Assembly (NCBI RefSeq): GCF_963676685.1
Contig: NC_092345.1
Coordinates: forward strand, 49,683,838 to 49,747,837
Length of the DNA stretch: 64,000 bases
Source of the DNA: Mytilus edulis
Lineage: Eukaryota > Mollusca > Bivalvia > Mytilida > Mytilidae
Reading direction: 5' to 3'
Position 1 is the stretch's first letter. Each line of letters opens with the position of its first letter. Of the stretch, positions 1 to 12,251 are shown piece after piece. Made by a program: the position numbers and the translations under genes. The notes beneath the pieces are model-generated. The model did not search any database. It was not told the origin of the DNA and saw only the letters and a list, made by a program, of their open reading frames with translations.

Positions 1-786
1 TCCAATGAAAAGTCAGTTTTTTGCCCTCTAATTTTCATAGTTCATGGTTTTCCATGCACTATGAAATGCATTACATGAATGACTTTTCATTGTCAGTTAA
101 TTATGAAAGTGAACTCTTAATAGCTGCACTAACGAAGTGTACAATCCCCCAAGGCATTTTCTTTGGGAAAATAGCCTACTGATTAAAGATGAAAGAGCAA
201 ATATTAAAAACATTTTTAATTTTGGAAAATTTCATGCATTTGCAAATGGTACACATATATAGAATACACAAAAAAAAATGGTCAGGATAAATAAAATGAT
301 ATTTATTTAATTTATATACCTTACATTTGAGGGAATTATTTACTTTTTCTTTCAAAAAACCACAATGCCAGACTGCTGATATATAAAGCAAAGGATTGTT
401 TTCGAAAAAACACAATACATTTAAATTTATCAATAAAAAGTAAGCATTTAATGTTGAATGGTCTGAATTCAAATATTCATACAGAAAATTTTATATTTAT
501 AAAAAAAAATCAAATTTTAAAAAGGGAATTTATATAACATCGTGTTGCTGTTTAAAACAAAACAAAAAGTCTAAAGATATTTAAGTATTAAATTTTACCT
601 GAAGCAGAAGAAAAACAATTTATCCTTCACAAACTATGTCAGTGCTGTTTCTTTTCATCCACTGAAATGATCATTACCTATGTTTTATATTTTAGTTCAT
701 TATGAAAAGTGAACTCTTATTTAGGTTTGAATATAACAATGGGAAAGGATAGTAAGGTCACTCGAAAGTGTGAATATGTTCTAAAT
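1..786. other. AT-rich stretch without a recognisable gene
   Basis: No coding signal found on either strand. A short phrase at 102-119 (TATGAAAGTGAACTCTTA) recurs almost unchanged at 700-719, so the stretch may hold two remnants of one dispersed repeat. Confidence 0.5.
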
Positions 787-787
787 T

Positions 788-884
788 GGTCAGACAATAC
801 TTGGTCATGTTTTATGAAGATTTAAGCCCTCGGCTTCGCCTTGGGCTTAAATCTTCATAAAACATGACCAAGTATTGTCTAACC
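788..884. repeat. Perfect 37-bp hairpin (inverted repeat)
   Basis: Positions 793-829 are the exact reverse complement of 843-879. The 13-base loop can itself pair as GGC-TTC-GCC. Allowing one mismatch, the arms extend to about 42 bp (GGTCA outside the left arm, TAACC outside the right). No direct repeat flanks it. A foldback element or extruded cruciform is the likely explanation; nothing suggests a bacterial-type terminator. Confidence 0.9.
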
Positions 885-1140
885 TATAAATGATTCAGAC
901 TAGGTCGAGCATGGTTCAGACTTGGTCGAGAATGATTAAGACTATATAGAGTATGGTTCAGACTCTTATAAAATGGTTAAGTACTGGTCGAGTAAAGGTC
1001 CAGTACAAGTTCAGACTGTTAAGTATAGGCCAGACTAAAGTCAAGTAATAACAAGTAAATTTCAGACCAATTCAGACTGGTCGAGTAAACATCAGTACAG
1101 TCAAGTACAGATATAGGCCATTTCAGACTTTTACTGGTTT
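885..1140. repeat. Degenerate short tandem repeat (TTCAGACT/GGTCGAG)
   Basis: The stretch is built from diverged ~30-base units carrying GGTTCAGACTTGGTCGAG-type phrases and later GTCAAGTA/CAGTACA phrases. The units follow directly on the hairpin and share its GGTCAGAC words, so hairpin and array may have a common origin. Confidence 0.6.
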
Positions 1141-1142
1141 GT

Positions 1143-2124
1143 GACTGTTTTTGACTAATCTAAAACGTAGCTGAAATGGCGTTAAACAAATATACCAAAT
1201 AAACAATTATATCATTTATGGAAGAATAACAACAAAAATAATGCAATAAATTCTGTCGATGATTTTATTAGATTTATGAGAATTTGAATATCGGTAAAAG
1301 ACGGGTGAAAGATACCAGAGGAACATTCAAACTCATAAATCGAAAATAAACTCACAACGCCATGACTTAATAAAGAAAAGACAAACAAACAATAGAAAAC
1401 AAAACATAACATAGAAAACCAAAGTTTAAGCAACACGAACCCTACCAAAAACTTGGGGTGATCTCAGGTGCTCCGGAAGAGTAATCTTTACTGTCTCTAA
1501 TTTATCCTTAACATCTCTCGTATCTCTCTCATGTGTCTTCTTTCAAAGGTTTGTCCGAGGATTAAAGGTATGGTCGATGTTGCAAGACATTTTCATGGAG
1601 TTAAATCAAAGGAAAAAAAAAACCAAAACTTAAAAGATTCTGTAAGGACCAGTTGCTATAATTTTGATGACACCATTATGGCAGTCACAATGCTCCCCTC
1701 AAAATGTAACATTTCGATTTTCAGTAAAATCCAAAAGTTCACTTTATAATGAACACGTGTTACTTAGTTTCAATAGCTTTAACATATCTTAAACTAAACT
1801 TTTAACCCGATACCGGAGGCAAAGACGAACTCACAAAGCAGAAATCATATAAACCCTTACACTCGTGAGCGAGGCATGCAGACGAAAAAGATCAAGCAAT
1901 ATAGGATAAATGATTAAGACTTCCAGTATACTGAAAAAAGCGTACCGTCTCCCTTGTTTCCCTTTTTAGATTCTAATTTTACATAAATTTCAATTCTATT
2001 TTAGTATTTCTGTGTTGTGTTCAATATAATATATTTATATCTATATTGAGTAAATAAAATTATGTCCAATCTTCAGATATTAATAATTTTCAAATGGTTA
2101 AATGACATAACATTAACAAATAGC
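1143..2124. repeat. Left copy of a ~1-kb direct duplication
   Basis: This segment aligns with 7060-8222 in the same orientation. Shared landmarks are the GCTGAAATGGCGTT phrase (1172, 7088), GATGACACCATTATG, GAACACGTGTTACT, GTGAGCGAGGCATGCA, and the common end AAATGACATAACAT..ACAAATAGC. The copies differ by scattered substitutions and small indels. This copy carries a ~190-bp retroposon insertion (1298-1489) and lacks ~330 bp present at about 7255-7590. The pair brackets the 1.42-kb array. Confidence 0.85.
1298..1489 (-). mobile_element. 5'-truncated tail of the Penelope-like RT family
   Basis: Read on the minus strand, this is the dispersed tail repeat containing GGAGCACCTGAGATCACCCC, GGTTCGTGTTGCTT and ending GGTATCTTTC..CGTCTTTTA. 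The head of the tail (GCAACACGACGG..GGATCTGC) is missing. The sister duplication at 7215 lacks the block and reads straight through, so this is an insertion here (or a precise loss there). Possible short flanking duplication: GTAA. Truncation at the 5' end fits target-primed reverse transcription. Confidence 0.75.
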
Positions 2125-2372
2125 TGGAAAATTCCGAATCAAATGAACAAATACAAGATGTGTGTCACGTGTAATATGAACAACAATCAAGCACGACAGT
2201 AATAAAATTCCATTTATCAAGGAGCTATAGAAACATAGGTCGACAAAAGATAAGAAAGATTTTGCAAAACGGAATGCAAGAAAGACATGAATATCCATCA
2301 AAACATAATAAAACAAAAAACAAAAAAATGAGCACTGAGTTACACGAAAACTCTATGGTCTACATTTCTGGA

Positions 2373-5300
2373 AGGTGGTATTCAATGTTTGGTGGTGAGT
2401 TCAGACCTGGGAACCGTGGTATTCAATTTTTGGTGGTGAGTAATGGGCGAGACACCATGGTATTTAATGTTTGGTGGTGAGTAATGAACAAAACACCAAG
2501 GTATTCAATGTTTGGTGATGAGTAATGAACGAGAAACCGTGGTATTCAATGTTTGGTGCACGTGATGAGTAATAAACAAGAAATCGTGGTATCCAATGTT
2601 TGGAGTTAAGTATTACACGAGAATCCGTGGTACTCAATGCTTTGTGGCGCGTAATGAATGATAAATTGTGGTTTTTAATGTGTGATGGTGAGTTCAGACC
2701 GGGAAACCGTGGTATTCAATATTTGGTGGTGAGTGATGGGCGAAACACCGTGGTATTCAATTCTTGGTTGTGAGTAATGCACGAAAAAAGAATCACGCGA
2801 AATTTTTACCGCCATGCATAAAACATATCCGTGGTTACATCTGACAAATACAATCCGTGACGCATAAAAATCAGATAACATTTAATCTGAGTTATCTAAT
2901 CCTTTTCAATGTAACTACTACCCGAACGTTTGGTTTATTTAGTTACAAGTATTATCGTTTACATAAATATACAATGTTGATTTCCATAGCATAATGGAAC
3001 TTATATAATTCTTATTTTATAGCTTGAGGTAATTAATTATAAAATTGCTGTTTCCTTTTGACGATGTATTGTTGAGATTTAGTAACACATATATAAATAA
3101 AGTAATTTTATGTTTTATCGCCTTTCTGTTAGATCCATTGGAGGTTGAAGGGTGCTTATTGCTGTAAAATGTAGTATGGTCTTATTGAGTTATAGATAAG
3201 CATATTTTTTCATCGTTAAAATATGGCGAAAATTGGATTCTTACTTATACACAACTATGCTTGACTGTTCCGCGTTTTGTTTTCTTAAATAAAGTAGTGC
3301 TGAAATTTAAGAAAGTCCATCGTTTTCAGGTTGCAATTTATTTATGAATAAATATGTTTTTCATTTTCATTTGTTTATTTCTTGTTCAAGGTTCATGAAA
3401 ATCAACAATATGAGAGTGATCTTCAATTTATATTATTGTGTATCAGACATTTTTCCTTAAATAATCAGGTCCCATCTGAATTTACTTAACGTAACGAGAC
3501 ATTAGTTACCGGTGGATCCCTCAATTTTGTTGTTACATAAAACTGTCGAAAACATATAACGCTCGGCGATATATTTACAATTTTGGACAATTACACCTCA
3601 ATCCCACCCTTTCACAGGGGACCATACATCCAAGGTATTAAATGTTTGGTGATGAGTAATGAACGAGAAACCGTAGTATTCAATGTTTGGTGATGAGTAA
3701 TGCACGAGAAATCGTGGTATCCAATGTTTGGTGTTGAGTTAAGACTGACCAAACGTGCTATTACATGTTTGGTGGTGAGTAATGAACGAGAAACGTGGTA
3801 TTCAATGTTTGGTGGTGAGTTCAGACCTGGGAACCGTGGTATTCAATTTTTGGTGGTGAGTAATGGGCGAGACACCGTGGTATTTAATGTTTGGTGGTGA
3901 GTAATGCACAAAACACCAAGGTATTCAATGTTTGGGGATGAGCAATGAACGAGAAACCGTGGTATTCAATGTTTGGTGCACGTGATGAGTAATAAACAAG
4001 AAATCGTGGTATCCAATGTTTGGTGGTAAGTATTACACGAGAATCCGTGGTACTCAATGCTTTGTGGCGCGTAATGAATGATAAATTGTGGTTTTCAATG
4101 TGTGATGGTGAGTTCAGACCGGGAAACCGTGGTATTCAATATTTGGTGGTGAGTAATGGGCGAGACACCGTGGTATTCAATTCTTGGTTGTGAGTAATGC
4201 ACGAAAAAAGAATCACTCGGAATTTTTACCGCCATGCATAAAACATATCCGTGGTTACATCTGACAAATACAATCCGTGACGCATAAAAATCAGATAACA
4301 TTTAATCTGATTTATCTAATCCTTTTCATTGTAACTACTACTACCCGAACGTTTGGTTTATTTAGTTACAAGTATTATCGTTTACATAAATATACAATGT
4401 TGATTTCCATAGCATAATGGAACTTATATAATTCTTATTTTATAGCTTGAGTTAATTAATTATAAAATTGCTGTTTCCTTTTGACGATGTATTGTTGAGA
4501 TTTAGTAACACATATATAAATAAAGTAATTTTATGTTTTATCGCCTTTCTGTTAGATCCATTGGAGGTTGAAGGGTGCTTATTGCTGTAAAATGTAGTAT
4601 GGTCTTATTGAGTTATAGATAAGCATATTTTTTCATCGTTAAAATATGGCGAAAATTGGATTCATACTTATACATAACTATGCTTGACTGTTCCGCGTTT
4701 TGTTTTCTTAAATAAAGTAGTGCTGAAATTTAAGAAAGTCCATCGTTATCAGGTTAAAATTTATTTATGAATAAATATTTTTTTCATTTTCATTTGTTTA
4801 TTTCTTGTTCAAGGTTCATGAAAATCAACAATATGAAAGTGATCTTCAATTTATATTATTGTGTATCAGACATTTTTCCTTAAATAATCAGGTCCCATCT
4901 GAATTTACTTAACGTAACGAGACATTAGTTACCAGTGGAGCCCTCAATTTTGTTGTTACATAAAACTGTCGAAAACATGTAACGCTCGGCGATATATTTA
5001 CAATTTTGGACAATTACACCTCAATCCCAACCTTTCACAGGGGACCATACATCCAAGGTATTCAATGTTTGGTGATGAGTAATGAACGAGAAACCGTGGT
5101 ATTCAATGTTTGGTGATGAGTAATGCACGAGAAATCGTGGTATCCAATGTTTAGTGTTGAGTTGTGACTGACCAAACGTGCTATTACATGATTTGGTGGT
5201 GAGTAATGAACGAGAAACGTGGTATTCAATGTTTGGTGGTGAGTTCAGACCTGGGAACCGTGGTATTCAATTTTTGGTGGTGAGTAATGGGCGAGACACC

Positions 5301-6470
5301 GTGGTATTTAATGTTTGGTGGTGAGTAATGAACAAAACACCAAGGTATTCAATGTTTGGTGATGAGTAATGAACGAGAAACCGTGGTATTCAATGTTTGG
5401 TGCACGTGATGAGTAATAAACAAGAAATCGTGGTATCCAATGTTTGGGTGTAAGTATTACACGATAATCCGTGGTACTCAATGCTTTGTGGCGCGTAATG
5501 AATGATAAATTGTGGTTTTCAATGTGTGATGGTGAGTTCAGACCGGGAAACCGTGGTATTCAATATTTGGTGGTGAGTAATGGGCGAGACACCGTGGTAT
5601 TCAATTCTTGGTTGTGAGTAATGCACGAAAAAAGAATCACTCGGAATTTTTACCGCCATGCATAAAACATATCCGTGGTTACATCTGACAAATACAATCC
5701 GTGACGCATAAAAATCAGATAACATTTAATCTGATTTATCTAATCCTTTTCATTGTAACTACTACTACCCGAACGTTTTGTTTATTTAGTTACAAGTATT
5801 ATCGTTTACATAAATATACAATGTTGATTTCCATAGCATAATGGAACTTATATGATTCTTATTTTATAGCTTGAGTTAATTAATTATAAAATTGCTGTTT
5901 CCTTTTGACGATGTATTGTTGAGATTTAGTAACCAATATATAAAGTAATTTTATGTTTTAACGCCTTTCAGTTAGATCCATTGGAGGTTGAAGGGTGCTT
6001 ATTGCTGTAAAATGTAGTATGGTCTTATTGAGTTATAGATAAGCATATTTTTTCATCGTTAAAATATGGCGAAAATTGGATTCTTACTTATACACAACTA
6101 TGCTTGACTGTTCCGCGTTTTGTTTTCTTAAATAAAGTAGTGCTGAAATTTAAGAAAGTCCATCGTTATCAGGTTGCAATTTATTTATGAATAAATATGT
6201 TTTTCATTTTCATTTGTTTATTTCTTGTTCAAGGTTCATGAAAATCAACAATATGAAAGTGATCTTCAATTTATATTATTGTGTATCAGACATTTTTCCT
6301 TAAATAATCAGGTCCCATCTGAATTTACTTAACGTACCGAGACATTAGTTACCGGTGGATCCCTCAATTTTGTTGTTACATAAAACTGTCGAAAACATAT
6401 AACGCTCGGCGATATATTTACAATTTTGGACAATTACACCCCAATCCCACCCTTTCACAGGGGACCATAG
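2373..6470. repeat. 1.42-kb tandem repeat, three copies, with nested ~42-bp minisatellite
   Basis: Three head-to-tail units: 2373-3617 (first ~180 bp missing), 3618-5039 and 5040-6470, with a period of about 1,422 bp. Each unit has two halves. The first (~570 bp) is a degenerate minisatellite whose unit resembles GGTATTCAATGTTTGGTGG + TGAGTAATGAACGAGAAACCGT. The second (~850 bp) is AT-rich unique-type sequence with phrases such as GTTCCGCGTTTTG and AACGCTCGGCGATAT. The three copies are nearly identical, so amplification is recent or homogenised. The last unit ends at GGGGACCATA (6462) and then diverges. Confidence 0.95.
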
Positions 6471-7059
6471 ATCCACACATGAAAATCACAGATAAAACCG
6501 AACATCCAAAACATCTGCGCTAAAATTTATCTGCAGCTTTTTTCCAAAGTTAGTTATAATGACTTTTTAAGATTTTTTAATCATAAGTATTCCTTTTTTC
6601 TAAATTTAGATGTGTACTGTTATAAATGATCCGGACCATGTCAGTATTTTGATCATACGCATATACAAATATCTGAATGAACTGTCAATGGTTTAACGTA
6701 GGACTAAAGTAATTCAAAACTTTGTTCTTATTTTTTAAATTTATGTTGGCGTATGTCTTTAATGAGTTAAAATATCATAAATATTTCGAATTGTTTTAGT
6801 TGAAAAAAAGTGTTCTTGCTCTTGTTCTTGAAACACCAAGATTCAGACAATATGTCAACGATCAAAGGAATTCAGTAAGTAAATTTTGCCGTTTTGGGTT
6901 CGGAGTATTAACTATGTGTTCCTACTAAGAAAGTTGGAAATAATTCGAAAAATACATATATGGTAAATATACTCATATGGTCCGTCCCGTCAATAACCAT
7001 ACGGAAATATACTCATACGTGCATAGTTCAATTACTCAAATGGTCCAAAAAATCTGTTT
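6471..7059. other. AT-rich spacer, no gene seen
   Basis: Between the end of the satellite array and the right-hand duplication copy I find no coding signal. A small pair of phrases around ACTCATA(T/C)GGTCC is repeated at 6972-7035. Confidence 0.4.
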
Positions 7060-8222
7060 CTGTTTTTGATTATCTTCATGAAACTTAGCTGAAATGGCGT
7101 TCAACAAATATGCGAAATAAACAATTATACCATTTATTTCAAGAATGACAACAAAAGTAACGCAATAAATTCCGTCGATGATTTTATTAGATTCATGAGA
7201 ATTTGAATATCGGTATTCTACACTGTCTCTAATTTATCCTTTACATCTCTCGTCGAATCTCACTAATTGAAACATTCAATAACCAATGAAATATCAGAGT
7301 CTCATGTTTTATTACTTTATCAAGCAAGCGACTAGCAGATGGCTTGAACATTCATACACAAGAATACCACATCAAAGTAAATGATATACAAATATCAAGG
7401 TAAGTTTTTTTTCCATATTCAAATACTTATATAATAAAATAATAAAACTATATAGTATATAATAAAGCATAAGCTTATCTGCCAATCTGTTATTCATCAG
7501 CAATGACATACACGTCTGACATACATTTAAATGTCACACGTAAATTTACAGTTAGATGACCCAAATTGTATGTTTGGTTATTGCGTATGGGTCTTCTTTA
7601 AAAGTGTTGTCCAAAGATTAAAAGTATGGTCGATGTTGCAATAAATGATGATGGAGTTAAATTCAAGAAAAAAATAACCACAGCTATCGGCAAGTTTGAT
7701 GACACCATTATGACGCACCTGAAACACGATTCACCATGCTCCGCTCAAATGGAACATTTCGATTTTCAGTAAACTTCGAAATCTGGATCACAACCAAATT
7801 TTTCATTTGTCTACAAAGTTCAATTGATAATGAACACGTGTTACTAAGTTTCAATATATATAGCTTTAACTTACCTTAAATCAATTTTAATCTGACACCG
7901 CACGCAAATACAGACTCACAGAATGGAAGTCGTATTGGTCCTTACTCTAGTGAGCGAGGCATGCAATTGAAAAAATATCAAGCAATATAGAAGGAATAGT
8001 TAAGATTTCAAGTATACTTAAAAAAAAAAAAAAGGAAGCATGCAGTCTCTTGTTTCCCTTTTCAAATTTTAATTTTACATAAATTTCTTTTCTATTTTAG
8101 CATTTCTGTATTGTGTTCAATATAATGTATTTATATCTATATTGGGTCAAATAGAAATATGTCAAATCTTAAGATATGGATAATTTTCACAGGGTTAAAT
8201 GACATAACATACACAAATAGCG
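7060..8222. repeat. Right copy of the ~1-kb direct duplication
   Basis: Partner of 1143-2124, same orientation. It lacks the retroposon found at 1298-1489 and so serves as the empty site. It holds about 330 bp (7255-7590) that the left copy lacks. Homology ends at ACAAATAGCGC near 8222. Confidence 0.85.
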
Positions 8223-9360
8223 CTCTTGTTTCTAATTTAAACACATTTTATTGTCCAAAAACATTGACAATAGGATTGCTACTTAGAAGTGTCCTCCTTT
8301 ACATGCACTTAAAAAATATCTGAATCAGATAAAATACATGTAAATAACATCACATACAATATTAATATGGAGACATGAAATGAACAAGAATTTGAGCGGC
8401 ATGGCTCATCGTTTTCTAAAAGTTGAATTGACCGTAAATTTATTATGAAAGATCAAGTAGGCTGTTTTAATCTTGGAATAAGTATTCACTCTAAAGGTAA
8501 GTTTTTATTTTCAAAACAATTAAATTGTTGTTGTCAACTAATAGGATGTTATATATAAAAAAAATGGATGATCCATGTCTTTGGATAACTTGAACAATTT
8601 CATTTTAAGTCAACAAAAAGTAATTACACTTAAAATGATTATATAATTAGCCGTAATGTCTATACACTATGAAAAGCGATTGGTCTCTTTAATAGAATTC
8701 TGCCCTTTGGTCAAAATTAACGAGTTTATGTCCATATTATACATGATATTACTGTACATTAAAGATTCCAAATCAGTAGGTATATTTTCTAAGTTTAAAA
8801 AAATAAGGTCTTTCTTTGAACTGTATTCTTGTTTCTAGTATACCTTTCATCTGACACGCTCGCTCGGCACCATATGATTTGGAATTTTGAAGCGTGAAAC
8901 ACTTCCCACTATGTTCAGGTTAGTATCACTACTTGAATATCAGTCCCCATTGGTACCATTTGCGCAGTAGCAAGTTTTACAAATCAGTCCACATTGATAC
9001 CATTTGCCCAGTATCAAGTTTTAATTGGATTTATTTGAATGATGCATCATATATTAAATTTACAGTTCAAATAATTTTTCAATTGTGCTCAAATTAATGT
9101 TTTCTGGTTTCACATTCACAGGCACCTTAGACGGGTTTGGTAGGGGTTTTTTTTAATTCTCTTTGGTGGTTATGTTCTTTTTATTAATTTGACTCTGCAA
9201 ACGTTTTTGGAACATAACTGGTTTGTTTATTCCATTAAAATTTCCTATGCACAATCATTTTACTAATTACTGTCTTTGCTACACAATTTTCTAAGATAAG
9301 TTAAGGTAACTGTATATTGTAAAAGTAGATGTTGAATTCGTTTCATTGATAAATTTGCAG
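8223..9360. other. Upstream region of the receptor gene with a 44-bp doublet
   Basis: No convincing coding region. A 44-base unit starting CAGTCC is repeated head to tail at 8941-8984 and 8985-9028 (ACCATTTGCSCAGTAKCAAG core). A splice-acceptor-like tract ending AAATTTGCAG stops exactly before the receptor ATG at 9361, so an untranslated 5' exon probably lies upstream, but I cannot place it. Confidence 0.5.
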
Positions 9361-12251
9361 ATGAACTTGACTGACATAACACAGGAACCGTTTACAACAT
9401 ATTATACTGAAGCCCCTGCTGAGGAAAATCAAACTCCATACATTGCAATTAGCTTTTTTTACATTTTCCGTACTTATAATACTCAGCAACGCAATTTTCC
9501 TTGTGTTTTACCTCACATCTGGACATAAAAGTGCTCATGGATTCTTCGTAATGTCACTATGTCTTGGAAACTGTCTTATCGGATGTTCGGCCTCCCTTTC
9601 TACTATGCAATACTTAATCAGTGGAACACCTTATGTCTGTTCCATCAGCACATGGACATTGACATGGGGAATTATTTTCAACATCTGCGTAACCTTCTGG
9701 ATCAGTCTGGAAAGATATATCATCGTACATCATGTCCCAATGAAAAACGTTCAATGGATGCAGAAAAACAAGATACAGATCGTTTCCGCTACTGCTTTAG
9801 GTATCGCTATCTATTTGACAATTCTCTTTGCATGTACTGGGGACAACAATATTGTTATATGTGATGGGATACATCTGTTTCGCCATCTTTATCCTGTGTA
9901 TGCAGGAATGACGTCAATTCCGGTCTTTTGTTTTTTGTCAACTATCGTTGTTTTGTACAGAAAAACACTAATAAGGCTCTCTAAGCTGAAAAGGAAAGAA
10001 AACAGCGCCCTCAAAATGAAAAAGAAAACCAATTCACATGTAAGAAGAACCTGTCGTGAGAATATTTCGTCTTCAAGTGAACAATCTGACACATCGAAAT
10101 TTCCACAAACAAGGACAATTAATTTGTCTTCGATAGAATTTAATGACATTACACATGATATCTATTCCAACACGAATACAAATGTTTTGACTACCAACTC
10201 AAATACTACAAGACAAATCACAAGCACAGAAAGTAAGTCTATTAATCTATATTGATATATTATCTAAATAATAATTTCTAATATTAAACCACTTTATGTC
10301 TCTGTAACATGTTGAAATTAACTTATCGTAATTTGCACGTATTTGTTTGAAGAAAAAATATACATATAAATTATGTGCAGCTGTTAAAATGATTGTAGTA
10401 TTTCACAAAACATTTAATCTGTTCACAGTTATTTGAATCATTTGATAGTTTCCTTCTTCGAACAGACTTAAATCACGGCAAGAAGCTAGAATGCATGGAG
10501 AAAATCCTATTAAAAAGGCAAAATCTATTCTAGAATTTTTAATTTCTACCTATGCTAAGCATTTTTGTTGCAAATCCTCAAAAGATAAGATTTTTCTTGT
10601 TTTGTGCTCCCTGAAAAATGTCTTGAGTAATTAGTTATCGTTTTGTCTGTCCGTCTGCCCTTCACTCCACGCGTATGAGTGTCCGAAACAAATAGGTTAC
10701 GGCGAGTTTCACTTGTACAATTAGTATCAAACTTTATCAGACGAGAGCACAGAAAAGGTAAAGATGCATATTGATGTATGTGTTGAAGTCACTGTTAATA
10801 AAAATGAAAAATGTTGAGAAAGTGTTTGAGTGTCTCCTACCTGATTCGAATGAAATTTACACAGATGGAAAATGTAAAGCAATGGAAAGCGCCTTATAAT
10901 TTTAGAATCAATACGTTAAATTTCTACCACCACCAAAAGGTTTGTCAGTATGGAATGCATTTACAGTGGAACCTGTCTAATGCGACATTAACTAGTAATC
11001 AGACACTTTTTTCGGTCCTAAAGATAATACTTTCATTCTTTTCTGTGCTTATTAGAGAATTTTCCATCCAAGACCAAATGTAGTTGAAGTAAGCAATTAT
11101 AAGTTACTGTACGTCCTTCAACGTGGAGCATTTCCTCACACCCCATAGCAAGTTATAAAGGCCACAAAATAATGATCAGTGTAAAATAATTCAAGTTTCC
11201 CTTAAAAGCAAATAAGAAAATAACATAAATAAATAAAATTCTATGGAAACGTATCGTCCAACTTATTATAAACATACTCGCCGTGCTTAATATCCATGTT
11301 ACTGTGTTGATTGTTTATCAAGGATAGAATATATTACCTCCGGCAACCAAACCAGAAATTTAAATAACAGCGACATTTTGAATACAACAACCGAATGAAA
11401 TTTTGTGCGTTAAATGTTATAAGTTATATGCTATGGGCTCATAATTAATATGATAAACGTAATTGCACAAAGCATTTAGTTGCATGCACTGGTTCTTTAA
11501 TGCCCTGTACCAAGTCATGAATATGACAGTTGTTTTTCATTCGGTTCCGTTGGTTGATATAACGTTTGATTTTTTCTGATTTTTATGGACCTTTCCCTTT
11601 ATGAATTTAACGCTCATAATTAATAAAATAAACGTAATGTGCACAGAGCATTTAGTTGCATGCATACTGATGATGTTATGACGATCTAGAATTGCCTTCG
11701 AAAAAAGACAAAAATGTTTTGTTTTGGAAAGATTATTTTATACATTGTAGTTGTTTGAGTGTTATTTTCAGAAATATCGCATCACACTCATTGCATTATC
11801 TTTATTGATCATTTATCAAGCGTTCGCTTTAATTTTTTTAAATGATTGGATAGTCATTCTTCAACAACAGCTTATTTCTTACATGAGAATCTCCTTTTGT
11901 TTTTTAGAAAATTAACATTATAATTTACTCTAACAATGTTACATTTTTATTGTAGAAACAAAAGCAGAAAAATCACATGAAAGTATCAACTGGCTAACAA
12001 AAGCACACACAAATGTTCGAGTTATTATTTGTCAAGTGTCACTATACAGCTTATCTTTGATTGCCGGTCAAATTGCAGCCAACTTTGGTGGGTTCCAAAT
12101 AAGGTCATTTTTCTTGGCTATAATGCTGCTCTGTGTTTTTATTAGTCCATTTGTGTACGTGACACGTGTACAAGAAGTAAAAGTGGCGATACAGAAAGCA
12201 TTTCGCTGTAATGATAATACTGTGGGCTTCAGTACAGAATTCCAAGACTAG
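9361..12251 (+). CDS. Class A-like G-protein-coupled receptor, two exons, one frameshift
   Basis: Seven-transmembrane receptor of about 389 residues; ligand unknown. Exon 1 runs 9361-10232 and exon 2 11956-12251. The donor is AAA|GTAAGT, the acceptor TTTTTATTGTAG, and the phase-1 junction joins in frame. Seen: N-glycosylation sites N2-L-T and N-Q-T before TM1; TM1 around LIILSNAIFLVFYL; TM2 around FFVMSLCLGN; a Cys before TM3 (TPYVCS) and one in the second outer loop (VICDG), able to form the usual disulphide; SLERYIIV at the end of TM3 (the DRY motif as ERY); a long Ser/Thr/Lys-rich third inner loop; TM6; TM7 ending SPFVYV where NPxxY is expected. A run of seven T at about 9453-9459 shifts the frame inside TM1; six would keep it open. 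This is an assembly error, allele or pseudogene; all downstream helices are intact, which favours the first two. The orphan subfamily is not identified. Confidence 0.8.
10233..11955 (+). other. Intron of the receptor gene
   Basis: GT..AG intron of 1,723 bp, phase 1. It contains a TIR-like phrase CAGTGGAACCTGTCTAATGC at about 10966, which may be a DNA-transposon fragment. It also holds the repeat pair at 11437-11666. No separate gene seen. Confidence 0.7.
11437..11666. repeat. Dispersed repeat flanked by ~55-bp direct repeats
   Basis: The segments 11437-11490 and 11611-11666 share CTCATAATTAAT..AAACGTAAT..GCACA..AGCATTTAGTTGCATGCA. Between them lies a copy of the mussel repeat beginning CCTGTACCAAGTCATGAA and running to ACCTTTCCCTTTATGAATTT, also seen at 14860, 25185, 41155 (minus) and 42560-42800. 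The long flanking duplication suggests local duplication rather than a target-site duplication. Confidence 0.7.

Noticed and set aside
793-879. Rho-independent terminator
   Set aside because: The hairpin is perfect, but the DNA is eukaryotic, there is no gene upstream and no T run follows.
1298-1489. tRNA-derived SINE (GGTTCGTGTT resembles a B box)
   Set aside because: No A box at the right distance, and the 27.0-29.87 kb copy shows the block continuous with RT coding sequence.
2373-2800. CRISPR-like appearance of short repeats separated by spacers
   Set aside because: Units are contiguous and degenerate without unique equal-length spacers, no cas genes, and the context is eukaryotic.
2675-5725. 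A 68-codon minus-strand frame repeated three times in the 1.42-kb array
   Set aside because: Half of it is translated minisatellite. Its near identity follows from tandem duplication, and it has no recognisable domain or start context.
10811-11083. 90-codon frame in the receptor intron
   Set aside because: Overlaps transposon-like sequence (CAGTGGAACCTG phrase) and has no homologous pattern; not an exon because it lacks fitting splice sites.
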